The position numbers and the translations under genes are program-made. Below are positions 6,427 through 12,247 of a stretch of DNA of 12,687 nucleotides, piece by piece. The stretch comes from Bacteroidales bacterium UBA3684. Lineage in GTDB: Bacteria > Bacteroidota > Bacteroidia > Bacteroidales > P3. The stretch spans positions 1 through 12,687 of the forward strand of contig DFIZ01000016.1 of the NCBI GenBank assembly GCA_002372855.1, in the 5' to 3' direction. Positions within the stretch are counted from its first letter, which is position 1. The number at the start of each line of letters is the position of its first letter. The notes under the pieces are model-generated. The model was not told where the DNA came from. It searched no databases and saw nothing but the letters and a program-made list of their open reading frames with translations.

Positions 6427-7230
6427 TTACCAGTCCTTGTCGCTGTGCTTGACGTTGCCCACCTGCAGTTTTTTGGTCTGCTCTTTGAGGCTCTGTTTCT
6501 CGTTGTTCTTCACAGCTTCCAGCATGCGCTCGGCATCCTGCTTGCGTTGCTCCATGGGGTTGGGCCGCTTGTTCTGCTTCTTTTGCTGCTCCTCTTTGCC
6601 GTCGCCCTGGGGGTTCTGCTGTTGCTGGTTCTGCTGGTTGTCTTTGTTCTGCTGGTCTTGCTGGTTCTGCTGGTTTTGGTTCTGCTGATTCTGTTGCTGC
6701 TGGTCCTTGTTCTGCTGGTCCTGGTTCTGCTGGTTCTGCTGCTGTTGCTGTTGTTGCTGGGCTTGCTGCAGCAGGCGGCGGGCATAGGCCAGGTTGTAGC
6801 GTGTGTCGTCGTTCTTGGGGTCGACCTTGAGGGCGTCCTGGTAGCTCTGCACGGCTTGCTGGAACATCTTCATGCCCTGCTGCTGGTCTTCCATGCCGGC
6901 CTTGAGGTAGGCGTTGCCTTTGTTGTGGAGCGACTGCCAGCGCTGCTGGTCGCTGAGGCTGGGCAGCTGGAGGGCCTGGTCGTAGTGGCGCACGGCCTCG
7001 TCGTATTTCTTCTGCCGGTAGAGACTGTTGGCCAGATTGTACTGTCCGCGGTAGTCGAGGCTGTCGCTTTCCAGGGCACGGCGGTAGTCGACCTCGGCCT
7101 TGTCGTAGCGCTCGTTCTTGTAGTTCCGGTTGCCGTCGCGCAACTGGTGGCGGTTGGCCTGGGCCTGAAGCGAATTGAAAATTGAAAGTTGAAAATTGAA
7201 AATGACAAGTATGAACAGTATTTTTTTCAT
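6427..7230 (-). CDS. batC: BatC: TPR protein with Q/N-rich tract
   Basis: BatC is the TPR component of the Bat system, probably periplasmic. Seen in 267 residues: a signal peptide MKKILFILVIFNFQLSIFNS ending LQAQ24; about three TPR-like helical repeats at about 28-150 (NRNYKNERYDKAEVDYRRAL, GQYNLANSLYRQKKYDEAVRHYDQAL, FQQAVQSYQDALKVDPKN); a long Gln/Asn-rich tract at about 155-208 with scattered Asp and Lys; and a C-terminal basic/acidic helix (AERMLEAVKNNEK) ending in SDKDW, which resembles the conserved end of BatC proteins. Its ATG overlaps the TGA of batB by 4 nt (7227-7230), so the two are probably translationally coupled. Part of its signal peptide is encoded by a CAATTTTCAATTT-type microrepeat. 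The Q/N tract is encoded by CAG/CAA/AAC codons and is a likely site of length variation. Confidence 0.94.
   Translation of the reverse strand: MKKILFILVIFNFQLSIFNSLQAQANRHQLRDGNRNYKNERYDKAEVDYRRALESDSLDYRGQYNLANSLYRQKKYDEAVRHYDQALQLPSLSDQQRWQSLHNKGNAYLKAGMEDQQQGMKMFQQAVQSYQDALKVDPKNDDTRYNLAYARRLLQQAQQQQQQQQNQQNQDQQNKDQQQQNQQNQNQQNQQDQQNKDNQQNQQQQNPQGDGKEEQQKKQNKRPNPMEQRKQDAERMLEAVKNNEKQSLKEQTKKLQVGNVKHSDKDW
6603..6766 (-). repeat. CTG/TTG-rich triplet tract encoding BatC Q/N region
   Basis: A run of imperfect triplets, mostly CTG, TTG and GTT on the plus strand, encodes roughly 54 residues dominated by Gln and Asn with interspersed Asp and Lys. The units stay in triplet register, so slippage would change the tract length without breaking the frame. 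Confidence 0.85.
7173..7205 (-). repeat. AATTGAAAATTG microrepeat inside batC signal peptide
   Basis: The plus strand reads AATTGAAAATTGAAAGTTGA and continues with AAATTGAAAATGA. On the coding strand this is CATTTTCAATTTTCAACTTT, with no G in the repeat units, read IFNFQLSIFNS. This motif also ends the ruvC and rseC-type genes and interrupts the DUF4381-like gene, but there it lies in the opposite orientation relative to the gene. Confidence 0.88.
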
Positions 7231-8285
7231 TTTGCTTCCTCCTCTTCAAACAGTTTCCATTTGCGGTTGCGGCGTTCGAATATCAGCACCTCGGCCAGCA
7301 GGCAGAGCAGTCCGGCGGCCAGGGGGTACATGTAGCGGCTCTCGTAGGCGCTGAAGATGGCTTCGCCGAAGTCCTCTTTCTCCAGCCCCTCGATGAGCGA
7401 GGTAATGTCGCTGAGGCCGCTGGAGGCGTTGCTGGCGCGGACGTATTTGCCGTTGCCTGCAGCGGCTATGTCGCGCAGCATGTCCTCGTTGAGGTGTGTC
7501 ATGATGATGCTGCCATTGCGATCGCGCTTGTAGTTGTTGGTACGTCCACGGGGATTGTACTCGGGGATGGGTGCGCCGTCGGGCAGGCCCATGCCGATGG
7601 TGCACACACGCACGCCCTGCTTGGCGGCTTCGCGGGCGGCCTCCACGGCGTCGTCCTCGTGGTTCTCGCCGTCGCTGATGACGATGATGGCGCGGCCCTT
7701 GTTGACCTCCCACGGACGGTCGGGGTCGCCGTAGCCGAAGGTCTCCATGCCCTTCTCGATGGCGTCGCCGATGGCGGTGCCCTGCGAGGCGATCATGTCG
7801 CAGCTCACCTGGTCGAGGAAGAGTTTGGTGGCGCTGTAGTCGTTGGTCAACGGCATCTGGATGAAGCTGGTGCCGGCGTAGATGACCAGGCTCACGCGGT
7901 CGCCCGCCAGGGTGGACAACAGGTTGGAGACCACCTTCTTGCTACGCTCCAAGCGGTTGGGCTGTATGTCTTCAGCCATCATGCTGTTCGATACGTCGAG
8001 GCAGATGGCGAGGTCGCTGCCGGAGCGCTTGCCTTTCTCAATCTTGGTGCCAAACTGGGGATTGGCCAGGGCCACCACCAGCAGGGCCATGCCCAGCAGC
8101 AGGAGTCCCGTCTTCACCGCCGGACGCCAGCCCGAGCGGTCGGGTATCAAGCGGCCGAACATCGTCGGGTCGGCCCATTGCTCGAGCCGCCGGCGCTGCC
8201 GCCAGCCCATCACTCCCCACAGCACTCCTGCCAACGCCACTACGGCCAGCAGCCACAGATATTCTATGTGTTCAAAATGAATCAT
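7227..8285 (-). CDS. batB: BatB: membrane-anchored VWA-domain protein
   Basis: BatB is one of two paired von Willebrand factor A proteins of the Bat system. VWA domains bind partners through a metal-ion-dependent adhesion site (MIDAS). Seen in 352 residues: N-terminal membrane segments at about 9-27 and 58-76, separated by a short loop; a VWA domain at about 90-310; the MIDAS motif DVSNS at 97-101; the MIDAS Thr in PLTNDY; and SDGEN at 204-208. A C-terminal membrane segment (YMYPLAAGLLCLLAEVLIF) and a charged tail follow. LANPQ before the VWA is typical of BatA/BatB. The start ATG at 8285 lies in the last unit of the repeat that fills the batA-batB gap. The stop overlaps the batC start by 4 nt. 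BatA and BatB are paralogues; this one is called BatB by its position after batA and its SDGEN motif. Confidence 0.95.
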   Translation of the reverse strand: MIHFEHIEYLWLLAVVALAGVLWGVMGWRQRRRLEQWADPTMFGRLIPDRSGWRPAVKTGLLLLGMALLVVALANPQFGTKIEKGKRSGSDLAICLDVSNSMMAEDIQPNRLERSKKVVSNLLSTLAGDRVSLVIYAGTSFIQMPLTNDYSATKLFLDQVSCDMIASQGTAIGDAIEKGMETFGYGDPDRPWEVNKGRAIIVISDGENHEDDAVEAAREAAKQGVRVCTIGMGLPDGAPIPEYNPRGRTNNYKRDRNGSIIMTHLNEDMLRDIAAAGNGKYVRASNASSGLSDITSLIEGLEKEDFGEAIFSAYESRYMYPLAAGLLCLLAEVLIFERRNRKWKLFEEEEAK

Positions 8286-8321
8286 AACTCAATAACTCTT
8301 AACTCATAACTCTTAACTCTT
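8283..8321. repeat. Microrepeat filling the batA-batB gap
   Basis: The plus strand reads CATAACTC, AATAACTCTT, AACTCATAACTCTT, AACTCTT. It covers the entire gap, and both the batA stop codon (TTA at 8313-8315 on plus, read TAA) and the batB start codon (CAT at 8283-8285) are part of it. On the coding strand this is the GAGTTAAGAGTTATG orientation, opposite to the gaps next to ruvC. Confidence 0.93.
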
Positions 8322-9305
8322 CATCCATCCCCACTTGACCAGCGCCTCCAGCAGCAACGCCACCACCGCCAGCCACAGCCAAGGCATGTATTCGTCCTTG
8401 GTCTGGGCATACTGGGTGACGTCTATCTTACTTTTCTCCATTTCGTCGATCTGGTTGAAGATTTCCTCCAGGGCCTTTTTGTTGGTGGCGCGGAAGTAGC
8501 GTCCGTCGTTGGTGGCGTCGGCCATCTGGCGCATCAGGTCCTCGTCTATCTCCACGTCCACGTTCTGGTAGTGCACGCGGCCAAACTGGTCGCGGAAGGG
8601 GAAGGGGGCTTTGCCAAGCGAACCTACGCCGATGGTGTAGAGTCGAATGTTGTAGAGGGCGGCGATTTCGGCGGCGCTCAGGGGGTCCATGCTGCCCTGG
8701 TTGTTGACGCCGTCGGTCAGCAGGATGATGACCTTGCTCTGCGCCTCGCTGTCCTTGATACGGTTGATGGCTGTCGCCAGGCCGTCGCCCAGGGCGGTGC
8801 CGTCGCGCATGGTGCCGCTCTTGAGGTTGCCCAATTGCTTGAGCAGCACCTGATGGTCGATGGTCAGGGGCACCTGCGTGAAGGCTTCGCCGGCGAAGAC
8901 CACCAGGCCCATGCGGTCGTTCTTGCGGCCGTTGATGAAGTCGGCGGCCACCCGCTTGGCGGCCTCCAGACGGTTGGGCTTGAAGTCCTCGGCCAGCATC
9001 GAGCCCGAGAGGTCCATGGCCATCACGATGTCGATGCCTTCCACTGTCATCTCCTGGCGGCTCAGCTGGCTCTGCGGACGTGCCAGGGCCACCACTATGG
9101 CGCCCACGGCCACCACGCGCAGGGCGTAGGGCAGCCAGCGCAGACGCACGCGCAGGGTCTGCTTCACGCCGTCGAAGAGCGATATGTCCGAATGCTGCAA
9201 CGCAGCCTCCTGCTTGCGGTAGCGCCAGATGTACCAGCCCACCATCAGCGGCACCAGCACCAGGCCCAGCAGCATCCACGGATGGGCAAAGGTGAGGTTA
9301 TGCAT
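8313..9305 (-). CDS. batA: BatA: membrane-anchored VWA-domain protein
   Basis: BatA is the first VWA protein of the Bat set, anchored in the inner membrane with its VWA domain outside the lipid phase. Seen in 330 residues: N-terminal membrane segments at about 9-26 and 56-75 with the BatA/BatB signature VALARPQ; a VWA domain at about 90-300; MIDAS DLSGS at 98-102; the MIDAS Thr in PLTIDH; and LTDGVNNQGS at about 196-205. The C-terminal membrane segment is at about 309-326. The start ATG at 9305 overlaps the end of the DUF4381-like gene by 8 nt (ATGCATAA), which points to translational coupling. The last residues KS and the stop are part of the GAGTTAAGAG repeat. It lies after the DUF58 and DUF4381-like genes, in the usual Bat order. 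Confidence 0.95.
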   Translation of the reverse strand: MHNLTFAHPWMLLGLVLVPLMVGWYIWRYRKQEAALQHSDISLFDGVKQTLRVRLRWLPYALRVVAVGAIVVALARPQSQLSRQEMTVEGIDIVMAMDLSGSMLAEDFKPNRLEAAKRVAADFINGRKNDRMGLVVFAGEAFTQVPLTIDHQVLLKQLGNLKSGTMRDGTALGDGLATAINRIKDSEAQSKVIILLTDGVNNQGSMDPLSAAEIAALYNIRLYTIGVGSLGKAPFPFRDQFGRVHYQNVDVEIDEDLMRQMADATNDGRYFRATNKKALEEIFNQIDEMEKSKIDVTQYAQTKDEYMPWLWLAVVALLLEALVKWGWMKS

Positions 9306-10209
9306 CCTTGCCCTCCTTTCCTTCGTCGGCGGGGTCGGCGGGTTTCACCTGCTGCCACAGCTCCTTGACAAACTGCACGGCCTCGCTCATCGAGCGGTCG
9401 TGCTCGTGCGGCAGGGGTTCGCTCTTGGCGAATTTCACCAGGTCGGCCGTCGTGAAGATTTCTTTCAGCAGGGAAGTTTCAATTTTCAATTTTAAATTTT
9501 CAATTTCCTCCACCGTCTCGTCGCTGGTCATCTCGGTGGCGCGGATGCCCGTGGCCTCCTCGATGAAGGTGCGCACGGCATCGGTCAGCTCGGTGTGGTA
9601 TTCCTTGGTCTTGCCCGACTGCCACATCTGGCTTTGGCGCAACTCCTCCAGGCGGTCGAGGGCGCGCTCCTCGGGAGTGCGGGTGTCGACGGGCACGTTG
9701 GCGAACCAGTCGCTCACCTTGCCGCTCTTCCATTTCTTCCAGAACCACCATCCGGCCACGGCCAGCGCGATGACAACCAGTGCCAGCAGCACCCAGCGGA
9801 ATATCTCCCAGAAGGTGTAGGGCACCTTCTCGATGGGCGCTATGTCGCGTATCTCGGCCGTGGTGGTGTCCACGTCGACGTCCAGCACCGTCAGCTGCAG
9901 CGAGTCGTCGGGGCCGAGCTTGACGAAGTGCACCCCCGGCTCGAAACTCGTCAGGGTGGTGAGCTGCAGGTGCTTCGCGGTGTCGAACTCCTGGCCCAGG
10001 GCCACGATGCCGTTCTGCGACAGCTGGTCGGTCGAGGGGTAGGTGTGGGCGCGCTGGATGCTCAGCGTCGTCTGGTCGCCCAGCAGGATAGTGTCCTCGC
10101 TCAGCCGCGCCACCGCCTGCCCTTGGGCGTGGGAAGACAAGAAAAACAAGAAGGACAAAAGGAATGCCCCTTTTGCACTTGCCGTCATCAATGTCCTCGT
10201 TATGTTCAT
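9298..10209 (-). CDS. DUF4381-like membrane protein of the Bat operon
   Basis: The protein has 303 residues: signal peptide to about HAQGQ31; an N-terminal domain of about 100 residues probably in the periplasm; a single membrane segment at about 139-158 (WVLLALVVIALAVAGWWFW); and a cytoplasmic C-terminal part with PEERALDRLEEL, EYHTELTDAVRTFIEE and VKFAKSEPLP. This layout and its place between the DUF58 gene and batA fit the DUF4381-type proteins usually present in Bat operons. The function is not known; a link between the cytoplasmic ATPase/DUF58 pair and the membrane VWA proteins is plausible but inferred. Two oddities are seen. The signal-peptide DNA is nearly a copy of that of batD. Residues about 235-244 (EIENLKLKIE) are encoded by the AATTGAAAATTG microrepeat that elsewhere lies between genes. 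The 3' end overlaps batA by 8 nt. Confidence 0.85.
   Translation of the reverse strand: MNITRTLMTASAKGAFLLSFLFFLSSHAQGQAVARLSEDTILLGDQTTLSIQRAHTYPSTDQLSQNGIVALGQEFDTAKHLQLTTLTSFEPGVHFVKLGPDDSLQLTVLDVDVDTTTAEIRDIAPIEKVPYTFWEIFRWVLLALVVIALAVAGWWFWKKWKSGKVSDWFANVPVDTRTPEERALDRLEELRQSQMWQSGKTKEYHTELTDAVRTFIEEATGIRATEMTSDETVEEIENLKLKIETSLLKEIFTTADLVKFAKSEPLPHEHDRSMSEAVQFVKELWQQVKPADPADEGKEGKDA
9478..9507 (-). repeat. AATTGAAAATTG microrepeat inside the DUF4381-like gene
   Basis: The plus strand reads TTCAATTTTCAATTTTAAAT and continues with TTTCAATTTCC. On the coding strand it is read EIENLKLKIE, a charged amphipathic stretch, between ATEMTSDET and LLKEIFTTADLVKFAK. The same motif makes up intergenic DNA at 1051-1075 and 1692-1713. 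Confidence 0.9.
10116..10209 (-). repeat. Signal-peptide cassette, copy in DUF4381-like gene
   Basis: This is the partner of 6261-6354, aligned without gaps from the start codon to just past the cleavage region. The central 55 bp differ at one base. The five codons after the ATG are less conserved (MNITRT here, MKTIKT in BatD). Confidence 0.93.
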
Positions 10210-10215
10210 AATTTC

Positions 10216-10258
10216 AATAACTCCTAACTTTTTAACTCTTAACTCTTAACTCTTAACT
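10216..10258. repeat. Microrepeat in DUF58 / DUF4381-like gap
   Basis: The plus strand reads AATAACTCCTAACTTTTTAA followed by CTCTTAA units. It occupies nearly all of the 52-bp gap, 4 nt after the TAG of the DUF58 gene. The coding strand is in the GAGTTAAGAG orientation and contains no C within the repeat. Confidence 0.92.
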
Positions 10259-10261
10259 GCC

Positions 10262-11125
10262 CTAGCTGCGCCTTGCCAGCAACCCCTTCAGCGGCTTGAC
10301 GAAGTCCTCGCCGGTCCAGAGGGTGGCCATGTCGATGCCGTAGCGCTTCATGGTGGTCTCCACCTTGCGCTCGTGCTCGGCATAGCGGGCGTCGGCCATG
10401 CGGCGCACCGCCGCCGACCCGGTGTCGATCCACACCGTCCGGCTGCTCTCGGGGTCGTAGAACTTCACCATCCCCAGGTCCATCAGCTCCTTCTCGCGTT
10501 TGTCGGCCAGGCGCAGGGCCACCAGGTCGTGTTTGCCGGCCACCAGCTTCAGGGCGTCGGTCCACCCCGTGTCGTAGAAGTCGCTCAGCAAGAACGTCGT
10601 GCAACGCTTCTTGATGGCGTTGCTGAAGTAGCGCAGGGCCTCGCCGATGTCGGTGCCGTTGCTTTCGGGACGGTAGGTGATAAGTTCGCGGATGATGCGC
10701 AGTATGTGTGTGCGCCCTTTCTTGGGCGGAATGAATTTCTCTATGCGGTCGCTGAAGAGGATCATACCCACCTTGTCGTTGTTGGCTATGGCGCTGAAGG
10801 CCAGCGTGGCGGCAACCTCGGCGGCCAGCTCTTCCTTGAACTGTCCCTGGGTGCCGAAACGGCCGCTGCCGCTGACGTCCACCAGCAGCATCACCGTCAG
10901 CTCCCTTTCCTCCTCGAACACCTTCACGTAGGGGTGCGCCAGGCGGGCGGTGACGTTCCAGTCGATGCTGCGCACGTCGTCGCCGTACTGGTATTCGCGC
11001 ACTTCGCTGAACACCATGCCGCGCCCCTTGAAGGCCGAGTGGTACTCGCCGCTGAACATCTGCTGGCTCAGTCCCCGCGCCTTGATCTCTATCTTGCGGA
11101 CCTTTTTGATTATGGATTCATCCAT
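10262..11125 (-). CDS. DUF58 protein (VWA-like, MoxR partner)
   Basis: DUF58 proteins are nearly always encoded beside MoxR-type AAA+ ATPases and carry a degenerate or intact VWA-like fold. Seen in 287 residues: an N-terminal region (KVRKIEIKARGLSQQMFSGEYHS, GRGMVFSEVREYQYGDD); the family signature RSIDWNVTARLAHPYVKVFEEERE at about 52-75; a MIDAS-like DVSGS at 83-87; and LLSDFYDTGWTD later in the fold. There is no signal peptide or membrane segment, so it is probably cytoplasmic and may dock on the MoxR ATPase. ATG at 11125 is inside the last unit of a GAGTTATG repeat. The gene lies 36 bp after the MoxR gene and 52 bp before the DUF4381-like gene. The family is clear; the substrate is unknown. 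Confidence 0.95.
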   Translation of the reverse strand: MDESIIKKVRKIEIKARGLSQQMFSGEYHSAFKGRGMVFSEVREYQYGDDVRSIDWNVTARLAHPYVKVFEEERELTVMLLVDVSGSGRFGTQGQFKEELAAEVAATLAFSAIANNDKVGMILFSDRIEKFIPPKKGRTHILRIIRELITYRPESNGTDIGEALRYFSNAIKKRCTTFLLSDFYDTGWTDALKLVAGKHDLVALRLADKREKELMDLGMVKFYDPESSRTVWIDTGSAAVRRMADARYAEHERKVETTMKRYGIDMATLWTGEDFVKPLKGLLARRS

Positions 11126-11157
11126 AACTCTTAACTCCTAACTCTTAACTCTTAACT
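11123..11157. repeat. Microrepeat in moxR / DUF58 gap
   Basis: The plus strand reads CATAACTCTTAACTCCTAAC followed by TCTTAACTCTTAACT. It fills the gap down to the MoxR stop codon at 11162, apart from four bases, and includes the DUF58 start codon (CAT at 11123-11125). Confidence 0.93.
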
Positions 11158-11161
11158 ACAA

Positions 11162-12163
11162 TCAGGGCACCTCCACCTTGTTCAGCACCTCGTTGACCAA
11201 CTCCTCGCTGGTGACGTTCTCGGCCTCGGCCTCGTAGGTCAGGCCTATGCGGTGGCGCAGCACGTCCATGGCGATGGCGCGCACGTCCTCCGGAATGACG
11301 TATCCGCGGCGCTTCATGAAGGCGTAGGCCTTGGCGGCGGCGGCAAGGTTGATGCTGCCGCGCGGCGACGAGCCGTAGCTGATCATCGGCGCCAGCTTCT
11401 CCAGCCCGTACTGCTTGGGGTAGCGCGTGGCGAAGACGATGTCGGTGATGTAGTTCTCAATCTTCTCGTCCATGTACACCTCGCGCACCAGCTCGCGGGC
11501 CTTGAGGATGACGTCGGGCTTGAGGATGGCGCTCTGCGGATGGCTCTCCGTGCGCTCGCCGTTGACGGCCTGGTGCAGTATCTGGCGCTCCTCCAGGCGT
11601 TTGGGGTAGGAGATGACCACCTTCAGCATGAAGCGGTCCACCTGGGCTTCGGGCAGGGGATAGGTGCCCTCCTGCTCGATGGGGTTCTGCGTGGCCAGCA
11701 CGAGGAAGGGCTCCTCGAGACGGTAGGTCTGCTCGCCGATGGTCACCTGGCGCTCCTGCATGGCTTCGAGCAGGGCGCTCTGTACCTTGGCGGGGGCACG
11801 GTTGATTTCGTCGGCAAGGATGAAGTTGCTGAATATGGGGCCTTTCTTCACTTGGAAGGTCTCGCTCTTCTGGCTGTAGATCATGGTGCCCAGCAGGTCG
11901 GCGGGCAGCAGGTCGGGCGTGAACTGGATACGGCTGAACTTGGCGTCGATGGCCTTGGCAAGGGTGGTGATGGTCAGCGTCTTGGCCAGTCCCGGCACAC
12001 CCTCCAGCAGCACGTGGCCGTTGCTCAGCAGGCCTATCATCAGGCTCTCCACCATGTGCTTCTGGCCCACAATCTGCTTGCCGACCTCCATGGTCAGCAC
12101 ATCCACAAAGGCGCTCTCGCGTCCGATTCTTTCGTTCAGTTCCTGAATGTTGACAGATTCCAT
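11162..12163 (-). CDS. MoxR-type AAA+ ATPase
   Basis: MoxR ATPases are hexameric AAA+ chaperone-like enzymes that use ATP to activate or assemble VWA-domain partners. Seen in 333 residues: Walker A GVPGLAKT at 55-62; Walker B FILADEINR at 114-122; the MoxR signature continuing APAKVQSALLEAMQERQVT; sensor 1 ATQNPIEQEGTYPLPEAQVDRF from 157; and the C-terminal lid domain with YGSSPRGS and the helical end ENVTSEELVNEVL. There is no signal peptide, so it is cytoplasmic. It is the first gene of the Bat operon here and is followed after 36 bp by DUF58. The length and motifs are complete. The 84-bp AT-rich gap in front of it is the most likely site for the operon promoter, although no confident -33/-7 pair was found. 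Confidence 0.97.
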   Translation of the reverse strand: MESVNIQELNERIGRESAFVDVLTMEVGKQIVGQKHMVESLMIGLLSNGHVLLEGVPGLAKTLTITTLAKAIDAKFSRIQFTPDLLPADLLGTMIYSQKSETFQVKKGPIFSNFILADEINRAPAKVQSALLEAMQERQVTIGEQTYRLEEPFLVLATQNPIEQEGTYPLPEAQVDRFMLKVVISYPKRLEERQILHQAVNGERTESHPQSAILKPDVILKARELVREVYMDEKIENYITDIVFATRYPKQYGLEKLAPMISYGSSPRGSINLAAAAKAYAFMKRRGYVIPEDVRAIAMDVLRHRIGLTYEAEAENVTSEELVNEVLNKVEVP

Positions 12164-12247
12164 AAGTACAATAATAATCTTTAGTTTTTATGTTTTTTGC
12201 CCCGAGTAACTGAAAAAAAAAATATTTATTGTCCTTTTTAACATTTT
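12164..12247 (-). promoter_or_regulatory. AT-rich gap upstream of the Bat operon
   Basis: The 84 bp between the DUF6266-type stop and the MoxR start are strongly AT-rich. Unlike the other gaps, they are not a tandem repeat. On the coding strand there is a weak 5-bp inverted repeat (AACAT/ATGTT) just after the upstream gene, then a run of ten T (12213-12222), which could end upstream transcription. Near the MoxR start, TATTATTG resembles the Bacteroidota -7 element TAnnTTTG with one mismatch, but no TTTG lies at the right distance upstream. This is a candidate terminator-plus-promoter region, not a demonstrated one. Confidence 0.3.

Noticed and set aside
9080..9295. Arg/Ala/Pro-rich short frames across the batA region
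   Set aside because: Low-complexity out-of-frame reading of GC-rich genes; the clear VWA protein occupies this region in another frame.
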